Source: Synechococcus sp. Nb3U1
Lineage (GTDB): Bacteria; Cyanobacteriota; Cyanobacteriia; Thermostichales; Thermostichaceae
NCBI RefSeq assembly: GCF_021533835.1
Contig: NZ_JAKFYQ010000003.1
Coordinates: 62,001 to 126,000 of the forward strand
DNA length: 64,000 nt
Direction: 5' to 3'
In this document: piece after piece, positions 43,690 to 53,262 of the stretch
How positions within the stretch are numbered: the first letter of the stretch is position 1
Layout: each line of letters starts with the position of its first letter
The notes under the pieces: model-generated
What the model was told of the DNA's origin: nothing
Databases searched by the model: none
The model's input: only the letters and a program-made list of their open reading frames with translations
Made by a program: the position numbers and the translations under genes

Positions 43690-44517
43690 TTAATCCGGCT
43701 GGGGTTCCGGGGTGGGGTCTCGGTCAGGAACGGGGCCAAACCCAGAGGGGATCCCTGCCTCCGCCTTCGGTTCGATCAGGTTGGGCACCGATAACTCCAG
43801 TAACTCCGGGGTTTCCTCCTCCTCAGGCTCGGATCCCATGCGTCGTGAGAAGCCCCAGACAAATAGGGGGATTACGGCGATCATCACCCCCCACTCCGGG
43901 ATCTCGATGTGCGGGAAAAACACCTCGAACAGCATCGTGCTCCCCACTAGGGCGATGATGGCAAAAGCAGCATCTTCTAGGCGAGAGAACTCATCCAACC
44001 AGCGCAAAAACAGAGAGGCCATGTAGCGCATTAAAGTAATGCCGAGAATACCCCCGAGGATGATCACCCAAGCCTTGCGGGAGACGGCGACGGAAGCGGC
44101 GATGCTGTCGAAGGAAAATACCAAATCCGTCAGCTCCACCATCACCAGAGTCTGCCAAAAGTTGGCATGGCGGGTGAGATCTTGCTCTTCGCCTGCTTCT
44201 TCTCCCCGAAAATGCTGCCAAGCCAGCCAGAGCAAATAACAGGCCCCGACAAACTGTGCCGGCGGATACTCCACCAACCAAATCGCCGCGAAGATGATGG
44301 CAATGCGAAAGCCATAGGCCCCAACAATACCCCAGCGCAAAGCCCGGTTTTGTTGTTCGGGGGTAGGCAAATGTTTCACCAAAGCAGCCAGGGCAACGGC
44401 GTTATCGGCAGACAGGGCCGCTTCCAAAAACACCAAAGCCACCACCAAAAAGAGATCCGTCCAGGTGAAGGAGTAAATCACCCCTTGGGCAAAAGCCAAG
44501 ACTGCATCCATTGACAT
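43690..44517 (-). CDS. TerC-family integral membrane protein
   Basis: 275 residues, about seven membrane helices. Hallmarks: LVFLEAALSADNAVALAALV in helix 2 and MVELTDLVFSFDSIAASVAV, both with conserved acidic residues inside the membrane, as in TerC/Alx/YkoY metal exporters. The C-terminal ~45 residues are soluble, acidic and Pro-rich (EPEEEETPELLEL). Recent work on the family points to Mn2+ export. That role is inferred here. In plants and cyanobacteria TerC homologs are also tied to thylakoid protein insertion. Confidence 0.88.
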   Translation of the reverse strand: MSMDAVLAFAQGVIYSFTWTDLFLVVALVFLEAALSADNAVALAALVKHLPTPEQQNRALRWGIVGAYGFRIAIIFAAIWLVEYPPAQFVGACYLLWLAWQHFRGEEAGEEQDLTRHANFWQTLVMVELTDLVFSFDSIAASVAVSRKAWVIILGGILGITLMRYMASLFLRWLDEFSRLEDAAFAIIALVGSTMLFEVFFPHIEIPEWGVMIAVIPLFVWGFSRRMGSEPEEEETPELLELSVPNLIEPKAEAGIPSGFGPVPDRDPTPEPQPD

Positions 44518-44652
44518 ATCCGCGCGTTTTATCCACCACAGAAAAAAATTCCGCTCTTCCCCGCAAGAAACTCACCCACTCAATACCTAAGGAGCACCCC
44601 AGCGAGGTATCCTACATCATGCCATCTGTGGCCCAAAGGTGTATAGCTGAAG

Positions 44653-44835
44653 ATGAAAAGAACCCCGCCAGGACGGGATCCAAACTGGATATGGCCCGAG
44701 TATAGCCTTTATCCCTGGGATCTGTTGACACTACCCGACAAGGAGTTTGCTTGTCTGACCCTGGCTCGCAATTCGTCGCTCCCATTAGCCATGGCTGCTT
44801 CTGGTTTGGATGATCGGCCCGAGCGGCCAGTATGA
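44653..44835 (+). CDS. Possible small ORF, unsupported function
   Basis: 60 codons, ATG 44653, in the 373-base gap between terC and the ABC-F gene. The peptide is rich in Trp, Pro and Leu (NWIWPEYSLYPWDLLTLPDKE) and I recognise no family. There is a weak AAGA-type upstream sequence. It may be non-coding. The rest of the gap has nothing I can name. Confidence 0.25.
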   Translation: MKRTPPGRDPNWIWPEYSLYPWDLLTLPDKEFACLTLARNSSLPLAMAASGLDDRPERPV

Positions 44836-44890
44836 ACCCTGGTTTTTTAGGTGCTGTTGCAAATGCATGCCCAGGGATCCGAGATGCCCC

Positions 44891-46810
44891 CTAATCGAGC
44901 CGTTCTGCCAACTCCAACCAACGGGCGGTGCCAGAGTCGATGGCTGCGGTTAAATCCGCCAGTCGCTCTGCCAACTTTTGCACTTCGCTATAGCCGGTAG
45001 GGGGAGTGTGATACAGGATCCGTTCAATTTCGGTTTTTTCGGCCTCCATTTGCGGAATCTGGCTTTCTAGCTGTTCATATTCTCGTTTTTCCTGGAAGGA
45101 GAGTTTTTTGCTTTTTGTGGCGTTAATAGGCTTTTTCCCCAGTATAGCCTGGGGTATAGGAGTGACCGGCTCGGCACTTTTCTGGGCGGCTTTGTTCTTG
45201 CTCTCTTGCTGTTGTTGGTGCTCGAGATACACAGAATAGTTGCCAGGGTACTGACGAATTTGGCCGGATCCCTCGAAGGCAAAAATGCGATTCACGGTGC
45301 GATCTAGAAAATAGCGGTCGTGAGAGACCACGATCACACAGCCGTTGAACTCCTCTAGATAATCTTCCAAAACGGCCAAGGTTTGCACATCCAGATCATT
45401 GGTCGGCTCATCCAAAATCAACACATTCGGCGCTTGCATCAACACCCGCAGCAGAAACAGTCGTCGTCGTTCGCCGCCGGAAAGCTTGTGGAGGGGAGCA
45501 TATTGCTGGTCGGGGGGAAACAGAAAGCGCTCCAACAGTTGCGAAGCGGTGATTGTCTCACCCTCCACCGTTTTCACCCGTTCTGCCACCTCCTTCAGGT
45601 ACTCGATCACCCGTTGGTCGGGATTCAGGCTGAGATCCTCGGAATGTTGGTCAAAATAGCCAATGTGGATGGTGGGGCCCATTTCAACGCGACCGGAGTC
45701 TGGAGCTAAACTGCCGGTGAGGATATTCATCAAGGTGGATTTCCCCGCACCATTGGGGCCGATAATCCCCACTCGGTCATCCGGAGCAAAGGTATAGGAA
45801 AAATCTCGGATCAGGGAGCGGTCGCCATAGGATTTGTGGATCCCTTCTAGCTCGATCACCTTTTTGCCAATGCGCCGCCCGGCTGTAGCAATTTCTACTT
45901 GGCCGAGGGCTTGCTTGAATTCTTGGGTTTGTAGCGCCTCGATCCTTTGTTTGCGGGCTTTTTGTTTGGTGCTGCGGGCTTTAGCGCCCCGTTTCAGCCA
46001 TTCCAGTTCCCGCCGTAAGAGGTTGGCATATTTGCGTTGGGATCCTGTTTCAACCGCTTCGGCAGCCGCTTTTTTCTCCAGGTAGTAGGAGTAGTTGCCG
46101 CTGTAGGCATACAGATCGCCGCGATCCATTTCTAAAATGCGCTGGGTGACCCGATCCAAAAAATAGCGGTCGTGGGTGATCAGCAGCACGGCCCCGCTAA
46201 AGCGCTTCAAGTAGTCTTGAAGCCATTCCACCGATTCCGCATCCAAGTGGTTGGTGGGCTCATCCATTAGCAGAGCATCCGGCTCCGCCAACAGAGCAGC
46301 CGCAATGGCAATCCGCTTGCGATAGCCCCCGGATAAATCTCCCACGCGGGCCTGAAAGTCTACAATACCCAATCGACTGAGAAGGGTTTTGGCCTGAGTT
46401 TCCAGATCCCAAGCGGCTTCTGCCTCGATGCGTTCGTTCAGACTGGCCAACTGCGCCAACAGCACGGGAGCCCCATCCTGATGCGCGAGTCGATGGGAAA
46501 GTTCTTCGTAGGCCCAGATCAGACGCATCTTTTCTCCGGTAGCGGCGAACACCTGCTCCAGCACCGTATGCTCAGGCTCCATCTCCGGCTGTTGGGGGAG
46601 GTAGATCATCCTTGCCCCGGCACTCACCCACAGCTCGCCTCCATCGATGGGCTCTAGGCCAGCGATCATTTTCAACAGAGTGGATTTCCCGGAGCCATTG
46701 GTGCCAATGATGCCAACTTTTTCGCCTTCTTCTAGGCTGAAACTGGCACTCTTCAGGATCTCCTTGATGCCAAAATCTTTGCGAACGGAGTTGAGGGTGA
46801 GCAGGGCCAT
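44891..46810 (-). CDS. ABC-F family ATPase (Uup/EttA-like)
   Basis: 639 residues from ATG 46810. Two ABC domains without membrane segments: Walker A GTNGSGKST and GPNGAGKST, signatures LSGGYRKR and LSGGERRR, Walker B ALLMDEPTNHLD and VLILDEPTNDLD. The linker between them is the charged ABC-F helix region (KRGAKARSTKQKARKQRIEAL). The C-terminal helical extension (KLSFQEKREYEQLESQIPQME) is the coiled-coil tail of Uup. ABC-F proteins act on ribosomes or, for Uup, also bind DNA structures. Uup is the best fit. Confidence 0.88.
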   Translation of the reverse strand: MALLTLNSVRKDFGIKEILKSASFSLEEGEKVGIIGTNGSGKSTLLKMIAGLEPIDGGELWVSAGARMIYLPQQPEMEPEHTVLEQVFAATGEKMRLIWAYEELSHRLAHQDGAPVLLAQLASLNERIEAEAAWDLETQAKTLLSRLGIVDFQARVGDLSGGYRKRIAIAAALLAEPDALLMDEPTNHLDAESVEWLQDYLKRFSGAVLLITHDRYFLDRVTQRILEMDRGDLYAYSGNYSYYLEKKAAAEAVETGSQRKYANLLRRELEWLKRGAKARSTKQKARKQRIEALQTQEFKQALGQVEIATAGRRIGKKVIELEGIHKSYGDRSLIRDFSYTFAPDDRVGIIGPNGAGKSTLMNILTGSLAPDSGRVEMGPTIHIGYFDQHSEDLSLNPDQRVIEYLKEVAERVKTVEGETITASQLLERFLFPPDQQYAPLHKLSGGERRRLFLLRVLMQAPNVLILDEPTNDLDVQTLAVLEDYLEEFNGCVIVVSHDRYFLDRTVNRIFAFEGSGQIRQYPGNYSVYLEHQQQQESKNKAAQKSAEPVTPIPQAILGKKPINATKSKKLSFQEKREYEQLESQIPQMEAEKTEIERILYHTPPTGYSEVQKLAERLADLTAAIDSGTARWLELAERLD

Positions 46811-46915
46811 GGGCAAAACAAATCTGGGAAACAGCAGGAAGGGGTTGGCAACGCGGATAGGGTTTGCCTAGATGGGATCCATCTCAAGCCTTGTGGAAGA
46901 AGGGCTACGGAAAAC

Positions 46916-48919
46916 TCATCCGAGCTCAGCCCTGTAGGGTTGAGGGGAGTTTGTCTCTGCTGACTCAAGAAGATAGGCACCTATGGATTCCAGGCTGGGT
47001 GGATGTAGAAACGGGATGCGCACCATGAGTTGCTGAGCCAGATGTTCGGGGAGTTGGGCCAAAAGCTCTTGGTGCCGTTGGGCCACGGTTTGTCCGAAGA
47101 CATCGGAACTGTCCACCCAAATCCGGTTTAGCACGGCATAGGGATGCGGGATCCCCAGTCCATCCAGTTCGGTGAGCAATCGCTGTGTTTCTGCCAATAC
47201 CGCTTGTTCTGGGTTAAAAACTGGAATAAAAGTAACGAATTGGGGATCCTGTAGTTGCTGCCGCAGTTGCCGCACCTGAGCCAATAGCCCGCGCAAGCGC
47301 TGGGCCAATTCCGGCCTGCCCACCACATCCCGATACTTCAGCCACAGTTTTAGGGCTAAGCTCACCCATCCTTCCAGGGCTTGGGGCATCTGCAAAAATC
47401 GCAGCATATGGCCGGTGGGGGCCGTATCCAGCACCACCAAATCAAACTGGCCAACAGAGCTTTGTTCCAGAACCGTCAACAGGGCCATCACCTCATCCAA
47501 GCCCGGTGGGGGCATTTGCAGCAGTTGCCGCCAGGCTTGCGGGTCGTATTGCACCTCCACTCCGGGGGTCGATTCTCCGGCCAAAATGGCGACAATATCC
47601 TCCAAATAATCCTGCCGGAATTGCTCCAGCACCACTGCTGCATCGATCTCTTGTCCCATCAGGTTGGGTAACAATGGCAGCGGATCCTGACCCAACTTCA
47701 CCTCGAACAAATCCCCTAAGGAATGGGCCGGATCAATCGAAACCAGTAACAGGTGCTTGTCGGGATGCCGCTTAGCCAAGTTCCACGCCAGTGCCCCGGC
47801 CACCGTTGTTTTGCCCACGCCCCCCTTACCCCCCGTCAGGGCCAGTCGGATCCCTTGGTTGAGTAGATCGGGAATGCGGAGCTCTGTGTTCAGTTGGGTA
47901 GGGATCCCTTGTGAATGGGCTGGGACAAAGTTGACCTCGGGCAGATCCCGCAGGGGCAATAGCTGGGTCACCAAATAATTCAGGGCATTGGCTCCAATCG
48001 GCTCCTGCAGTTGGTAGGGAGAAATCCAGATGGGGTAGCCAGACAAGCCTTCTGTGAGGGCCCTGAGCAGACGATGTTGTTCCTGCTGACGGGCTTGGTA
48101 GAGAGGAGAGGGCTGCGGGGATCCCAGCAAAACCTGATTGACGAGGATGCCGCCGATGGGCAGGCGGCGATACTGTAATTGCTGACAAAAGCGCCGGGTT
48201 TCCTCCAGGCTCAAATGCTCCGGCAGCATTACCAACCAGACAGAAGTACTCTCGGGATCCGTCAGCCGTGCTTTGCCAGCTTGTAATTCCTCCCGCAGTT
48301 GGGCCAGAAAGGCATCTGCCTCATCAGCTCGGTAGGTGCCGGTTAAGGCTTGGGAGAGCTCACGGTGTTTGGCCTGAAAGGTGGCAAAAACCGCCAACAC
48401 ATTATCCAAAAAGTCCGGCAGCTCCAGCAGACGCAGGGTATGCCCGGTGGGAGCCGTATCCAGAATAACCGTATCGAGTTCTCCACCCGCCAGCAGCCGG
48501 TTCACCTCCAAAATTGCCATCAGCTCATCCACCCCCGGCCAGGCCAAATCCCAAACCGGCAGCAGATCCTCCCGACCAAACCAACTGCCGCGCTCGGCGA
48601 TCAGTTCCAGTGCCGCCCCGTAGGTTTGCTTAAAGGCTGCCAGCAACACCTCAGCCTGTAGCGCGCGCACCTGCAGATTAGGGCAATCCGGCAAAGGCTG
48701 AGCCTGCTCCGTAACCGGCACATCCAACACATCCCCCAGCGAATGGGCCGGATCCGTGGAGATCAACAGCAGCCGCCGTTGGGGATCCGCCTGGGCCAAT
48801 TGGCGAGCCAAGGCACAGGTGAGGGTGGTTTTGCCCACCCCCCCCTTGCCGCTAAACAGTACAAGGCGGTGGGCGGCGGAAATCAAAGGGCGATCAGGGT
48901 ACAAAGGGATCCCTTCCAA
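46916..48919 (-). CDS. Double ArsA/GET3-like ATPase
   Basis: 667 residues, two fused ATPase halves. Half 1: FSGKGGVGKTTLTCALA (P-loop), STDPAHSLGDV (switch I), ILDTAPTGHTLRLLELP (A-loop/switch II). Half 2: TGGKGGVGKTTVAGALAW, SIDPAHSLGDLFE and VLDTAPTGHMLRFLQMP. These are signature motifs of the ArsA/GET3 family, with two deviant-Walker P-loops of intradimer type. The CxxC zinc motif of eukaryotic GET3 and the arsenite-binding cysteines of ArsA are not evident. The start is TTG 48919 and uncertain. No arsB or arsR lies nearby, so a role in arsenic export is not supported. Confidence 0.88.
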   Translation of the reverse strand: MEGIPLYPDRPLISAAHRLVLFSGKGGVGKTTLTCALARQLAQADPQRRLLLISTDPAHSLGDVLDVPVTEQAQPLPDCPNLQVRALQAEVLLAAFKQTYGAALELIAERGSWFGREDLLPVWDLAWPGVDELMAILEVNRLLAGGELDTVILDTAPTGHTLRLLELPDFLDNVLAVFATFQAKHRELSQALTGTYRADEADAFLAQLREELQAGKARLTDPESTSVWLVMLPEHLSLEETRRFCQQLQYRRLPIGGILVNQVLLGSPQPSPLYQARQQEQHRLLRALTEGLSGYPIWISPYQLQEPIGANALNYLVTQLLPLRDLPEVNFVPAHSQGIPTQLNTELRIPDLLNQGIRLALTGGKGGVGKTTVAGALAWNLAKRHPDKHLLLVSIDPAHSLGDLFEVKLGQDPLPLLPNLMGQEIDAAVVLEQFRQDYLEDIVAILAGESTPGVEVQYDPQAWRQLLQMPPPGLDEVMALLTVLEQSSVGQFDLVVLDTAPTGHMLRFLQMPQALEGWVSLALKLWLKYRDVVGRPELAQRLRGLLAQVRQLRQQLQDPQFVTFIPVFNPEQAVLAETQRLLTELDGLGIPHPYAVLNRIWVDSSDVFGQTVAQRHQELLAQLPEHLAQQLMVRIPFLHPPSLESIGAYLLESAETNSPQPYRAELG

Positions 48920-48975
48920 GGTGGGTCATCCCCATTTTGGCTTGGATCCCGTTTGGGCCACAGTCTAGGAGAAGC

Positions 48976-50760
48976 TCAGCGGAAGATCATCTCGGCAACA
49001 GCTTCAAAGCCAGCATCCAACAGCTGATCCAACACCGACTGGGCTTGGCTGCGGCTGTCGTAGAGACCGGCTTGCAGCACATTTCTACCGTTGAACACGG
49101 TTTCCACTGCACCGGGGATAAGCTGTTGCAAGCGGTTCAGATCTTCACTGCTTCTGGGGGTGACCAAGACGCGAAACTGAGTGGCGGAATCGGCAGCAGC
49201 CACCGTAGTGGCTGGAGAAGCTACGGATACAGGTGCAGCTTGAGATTGGCGCTGGGCGGGAGGAGGCAGCAGGGTGGTGATATCCGTTAGAGGAGCGGAG
49301 CTGGAGTTGCTGGTGGTGGTGGGCGGAACCACTGGCTGAGCAGGGGTGGTGGATCCATCCGGAGTAAAGGGAACAGCAGTAAACTCCTGGGCTGAGGGCT
49401 GCGGGGCAGGTTCGGCGGCCGTGACCGGGGCAGTGGGTGAAGTCTCAGGGCCGCTCGCGGGAACATCAGGTAAAATGCGCCCTCCGGATCCCTGGGTGGG
49501 GGAAACAGCGGTGGGAGCAGTGGATTCTGGCACCGTCAAAATCGGTAAGGTCGGAGTGGTCTCGGCTGGAGTGGCCGAAGCAGGTGCAGGCTCTGTCACA
49601 GCAGCAGGGGCAGCAGGCAAAGCTGGGGTGCTGGGCAAGGCAAGAGCACCTGGGGAAATCGGGTTGGGTGCAGCGATAGGGGCAGCCGCGACGGTGGTTT
49701 GGCCCGCCAGATCCAAATCCCCTTTGGTTTGGCCCCGCAACTGGTTGCCGTTGGCATTGATGCGCAAACCGCGAGTGGAGTTGTTGATGTCGTACTGGCC
49801 GTTGCCTTCGAAGATGTTGTTGCCGGGATCCGAAGCCGTACCCAAATCCGGTAGAGCTGTCGTGATGGCGGTGAGGCCGGTTTCTAGGTTTTGAGCGATC
49901 AGGTTGTTGCGCAGCATCGGCTGAGAACTGCCCCCAACAATCACGCCGGTGCGATTTTGCAGAATGCGGTTGTTGCGCACGATCGGGGTAGAGCGCTGAT
50001 CAAGGGTGAGGCCGAAGCCGGTTTCTTGAAACAGGTTGTTGACGATGGTGGGCTGAGAGGTGCCTAAGACGGAAATGCCATTGGCCCCATTCTGGTAAAA
50101 GCGATTGCCCTCTACCCAAGGGTTGGAAGCACCGGTGATGAAAATACCATCGTGAATGCTCCCGACAAAGCTATTGTTAAGAACACGCGGAGAAGCAGAT
50201 TCAACCCAAAGAGCATAGCCCCGCCGACCTTCATTGCGCATAGAGATCCCCCGCACTTCTGCCCCCGTTTCCGCCAACATGGTGACGTTCTGTCGGGCCA
50301 CCGTCGGGCTAATGTAGGTGCCGCCTCCCGTGATCAAGTAGCCTTCTCCCAACGTGGATTCGTCCCCCCGCAGGGTGAGGCCGCCCCTGAGACGAATCGG
50401 GAAAATCTCGCCACTCTGCTCGCTATAAACGCCGGGGAAAAGCTGAATGACACTGCCGGAGGGGGCCCGCTGGGCGGCGTGGGTGATGGTTTGGAAGGGG
50501 TTGTTACGGGATCCATCACCACGGGTATCGCTGCCATTGGCGGCATCCACAAAAATGGCGGGGCGATTGTCGGGTAGCGGCGGGGCACCGGGTAGGGTTT
50601 GATCGCCAGAAATACCCGTATCCAAAGAGGTTTGTGCCCAGCCAGGATCAAAGCCTGCTGCCAGCAGTAAGGTGGTGCTGAGGAGCAATGAGGAGGTGAG
50701 GCGCCGAACACGTAAGCTGGACTTGCCAGTCATCAACCGGCCAGACAATAAAAAGATCAT
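48976..50760 (-). CDS. DUF1565 / right-handed beta-helix protein with C-terminal SPOR domain
   Basis: 594 residues from ATG 50760. Signal peptide (LTSSLLLSTTLLLAAGFDPGWAQ). DUF1565: IFVDAANGSDTRGDGSRNNPFQTI, IQLFPGVYSEQSGE. Then NosD-like beta-helix coils (SPRVLNNSFVGSIHDGIFIT, NPWVEGNRFYQNGANGISV, STPIVRNNRILQNRTGVIV). A ~160-residue Pro/Ala/Thr linker leads to a SPOR-like domain at the end (TQFRVLVTPRSSEDLNRLQQ...NVLQAGLYDSRSQAQSVLDQ), which in other proteins binds denuded peptidoglycan. It is probably a periplasmic or surface protein binding glycans. Enzymatic activity not evident. Confidence 0.85.
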   Translation of the reverse strand: MIFLLSGRLMTGKSSLRVRRLTSSLLLSTTLLLAAGFDPGWAQTSLDTGISGDQTLPGAPPLPDNRPAIFVDAANGSDTRGDGSRNNPFQTITHAAQRAPSGSVIQLFPGVYSEQSGEIFPIRLRGGLTLRGDESTLGEGYLITGGGTYISPTVARQNVTMLAETGAEVRGISMRNEGRRGYALWVESASPRVLNNSFVGSIHDGIFITGASNPWVEGNRFYQNGANGISVLGTSQPTIVNNLFQETGFGLTLDQRSTPIVRNNRILQNRTGVIVGGSSQPMLRNNLIAQNLETGLTAITTALPDLGTASDPGNNIFEGNGQYDINNSTRGLRINANGNQLRGQTKGDLDLAGQTTVAAAPIAAPNPISPGALALPSTPALPAAPAAVTEPAPASATPAETTPTLPILTVPESTAPTAVSPTQGSGGRILPDVPASGPETSPTAPVTAAEPAPQPSAQEFTAVPFTPDGSTTPAQPVVPPTTTSNSSSAPLTDITTLLPPPAQRQSQAAPVSVASPATTVAAADSATQFRVLVTPRSSEDLNRLQQLIPGAVETVFNGRNVLQAGLYDSRSQAQSVLDQLLDAGFEAVAEMIFR

Positions 50761-50930
50761 AGTTGTCACCCTCACACCGGGTTTGGCTAGAGAAGGAAGG
50801 TCGAAGTTATCCTAACAAACCTAGGGGACGGGATCCTGCCCTGGCACTCAGCCCCAGATACGGAGAAACGCAGGCTTCTTTTTCCGGCCCCAACACTAGC
50901 CCTGGAGTTTCATCCCGCCCAAAGGATCCC

Positions 50931-52124
50931 ATGACCGCCAAACCTCTTGCCCCCGAATTTCTTGCTTGCGACTCCGGCTCTCCGGCTACTGATTCTGGAG
51001 GAAGGACGCTGCTGAATCTACTGTTGCTGGGGATCCCGGCTGGGCTGCTAGGTCTAGCTTTGCTATGGGATCAGCAGGGAGTGGGTTGGGTGGCAGTGCT
51101 GCTGCTGCTGGGTCTGGCGGGTTGGTGGGGGCGACCGTTTTGGATCAGAATTGGGCGCGGCCTTTGGCAGCAGTTGCGTACCTGGCCAGGGTCTTTGTGG
51201 ATGGTTTTGGCCCTCAGTTTGGCCGGAATCGGGGGGATGAGCCTGAGTGGGATATTCTCCGGGCTGGCATCCCTCAGTTGGGAAGCCATTGGGGCGCTGG
51301 GGGAGGTATTTGGGGCGGCAGGACAAATCTTGATCGCCATTCTGGCCGCCTACATTGCCTGGAGGCAGTACATCATCTCGCGGGATCTGACCATTCAGCA
51401 GAACGTGATCACCCAACAGCAAACCATCGATGCTTACTTTGAGGGGATCTCTGGTTTGGTTTTGGCCCCGGATGGACAACTGGATGATTGGCCTCTGGAA
51501 CGCGCCATTGCTGCTGGACGCACCGCCGCACTGTTGAATGGGGTAGATCGCTTTGGTAAAGCCAAGATCCTGCGCTTTCTTTCCACGGCCAATTTGCTCA
51601 GCCCTTTACGCCGCGATGATCATCTTGGGCGCCCGATTTTGGATGGCAAAGGCGGCTACCAACGGGATCGCCTGCACGGGATCCGCGTCGTCAAACTGGA
51701 GGCGATGTTGGAGGGGGCCGATCTGCACGACACCCAGTTGCGGGCTATTGATCTGAGTGAAGCCAGCCTGGAGGGGACCGACCTGCGTGACTGTGATCTC
51801 AGCCATGCCAATTTGTGTGGAACCAACCTACGCCATGCGGATTTGCGGGGAGCGGATTTGCACCGGGCTTTGTTGTTTGTGGGATCTTTGGAGACGGCTT
51901 CTCCCGCTCAACCGGGGCAAAAGCCCGACTTCAAAAGCGGAGCCTATGCCGGTGCGATCGTGACGGGGGCCGATTTTCGTCAGGTGCGTCGTCTTTCTCC
52001 GGAGCAACGGGCCTACCTAGCCACTTGGGGAGCCCAACTCAGCCCAGAACCGCCTCCGCAGGTACTTCACAAGAATCCGGATCCCAGCCCTGGCGCTTCC
52101 GAGCCACCAGACCCCATAGGCTAG
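50931..52124 (+). CDS. Membrane protein with C-terminal pentapeptide repeats
   Basis: 397 residues from ATG 50931, AAAGG five bases upstream. Three or four hydrophobic helices: LLNLLLLGIPAGLLGLALLW, GWVAVLLLLGLAGWW, MVLALSLAGIGGMSLSGIF and AAGQILIAILAAYIAW. A cytosolic helical part (ISRDLTIQQNVITQQQTID) precedes ~8 pentapeptide repeats of A(D/N)LxX type (LEGADLHDTQLRAIDLSEAS, GTNLRHADLRGADLHRA), which fold as a right-handed quadrilateral helix. The arrangement TM-linker-pentapeptide is common in cyanobacteria. Function unknown. The LptF/G gene follows closely. Confidence 0.82.
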   Translation: MTAKPLAPEFLACDSGSPATDSGGRTLLNLLLLGIPAGLLGLALLWDQQGVGWVAVLLLLGLAGWWGRPFWIRIGRGLWQQLRTWPGSLWMVLALSLAGIGGMSLSGIFSGLASLSWEAIGALGEVFGAAGQILIAILAAYIAWRQYIISRDLTIQQNVITQQQTIDAYFEGISGLVLAPDGQLDDWPLERAIAAGRTAALLNGVDRFGKAKILRFLSTANLLSPLRRDDHLGRPILDGKGGYQRDRLHGIRVVKLEAMLEGADLHDTQLRAIDLSEASLEGTDLRDCDLSHANLCGTNLRHADLRGADLHRALLFVGSLETASPAQPGQKPDFKSGAYAGAIVTGADFRQVRRLSPEQRAYLATWGAQLSPEPPPQVLHKNPDPSPGASEPPDPIG

Positions 52125-52158
52125 AGTGAGTGGCCGGTGCAGTTGGAGGATCGCCAGG

Positions 52159-53262
52159 TTGCTGACCAAGTTCTGGCTGTTGGAGCGCTATCTATTTGGG
52201 CAGATGCTCACCCCAGTGCTGGCCGGTGTGGCGGGGGGAACGATGCTGCTGCTGGTGGGCCGGCTGTTTACCCTGGCGGAGCGATTGGTGGAGGGATCCG
52301 TCCCGCCCTTAATGGTGATGCGCCTTCTGGCTTTGGATATGCCGGAGATGGTGGTGCTGGGGATGCCCATCGCCGCTTTTTTCGCTACCATGCTCACCCT
52401 CGGCAAGCTGAGCGGCAACAGCGAGATCACCGCCTTACGGGCGGCTGGGATCCCGTTTACACGAATTTTCATGCCCCTGTTGTTGGTGGGCCTGACCATG
52501 AGCCTCAGCGCTTTTGGCATTAGCAACGTGCTGCTCCCGGCCAGCAAACAGCAGATCCGCGAGATTGACCAGCAGGCTTTGCTCACCCAAGCCACTACTC
52601 CGGTTCAGTACGATGTTTTTTTTAAGACCGAAGATAACCTCTGGTTTTTCATTCGCCAGGTGGATCCGCGGCTGAATACGATGCAGGATGTGAGCGTGTT
52701 GCAGGTGAATCCCCTACCGGGGGGAAAATACCAGTTGGTGGAAGTGACTCTGGCGGCTCAGGCGGTGTGGAATGGGCTGGAGTGGAGCTTGATTGAGGGA
52801 GTTCACCACATCTATGGCCCTGCTGGCACCAGTATTGCTGAGCAACCCTTCGACCGCAAACCGTTGCAAGTGTCGGAGGATCTGGCCACCCTAATGCAGC
52901 CGCCGGTTCCCCCGAGCGAGTTGCGCTTACCGGAATTGGCGGAGCGAATTTCTCGTCTGGCCCGCTCCAACCTGAACACACAAGCCCTGCGCACCGAGTT
53001 TCATCTGCGCTTTTCTCTGCCCTTGGCCAGCTTTTTTGCGGTGTTGATTTCTTTGCCTCTAGGATCCGGCACCGCCCGTCGGGTAGGTCGCTATGGCGGT
53101 GTGGTTTTCGGCATTTTGCTGGTGTTTGGCTACTACGTGATTCTGAGTGTGTCCCGCAGTTTGGGAGAAGCCGGGGCATTGCCCCCTTGGGCAGCGGCCT
53201 GGAGCTTCAACATTCTGTTCGGAGGCATCGGTATGGTGTTGTTGGCTCGCTTTTTGCGTTAG
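52159..53262 (+). CDS. LptF/LptG (YjgP/YjgQ) family permease
   Basis: 367 residues from TTG 52159, with GGAGG nine bases upstream. GTG 52126 would add 11 residues. Helices near the N-terminus (LTPVLAGVAGGTMLLLVGRL, LDMPEMVVLGMPIAAFFATMLTL) carry the family signature GNSEITALRAAGI. A periplasmic beta-jellyroll (VQYDVFFKTEDNLWFFIRQV...) and three C-terminal helices (FSLPLASFFAVLISLPLG) follow. LptF/G extract lipopolysaccharide from the inner membrane with LptB. Cyanobacteria usually have one such gene. It overlaps the Uma2 gene tail-to-tail by four bases. Confidence 0.88.
   Translation: MLTKFWLLERYLFGQMLTPVLAGVAGGTMLLLVGRLFTLAERLVEGSVPPLMVMRLLALDMPEMVVLGMPIAAFFATMLTLGKLSGNSEITALRAAGIPFTRIFMPLLLVGLTMSLSAFGISNVLLPASKQQIREIDQQALLTQATTPVQYDVFFKTEDNLWFFIRQVDPRLNTMQDVSVLQVNPLPGGKYQLVEVTLAAQAVWNGLEWSLIEGVHHIYGPAGTSIAEQPFDRKPLQVSEDLATLMQPPVPPSELRLPELAERISRLARSNLNTQALRTEFHLRFSLPLASFFAVLISLPLGSGTARRVGRYGGVVFGILLVFGYYVILSVSRSLGEAGALPPWAAAWSFNILFGGIGMVLLARFLR

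Noticed and set aside
46916-48919. Arsenite-export operon
   Set aside because: The ATPase is ArsA-like, but no arsB/arsR/arsC genes or arsenite-binding cysteines support that role.
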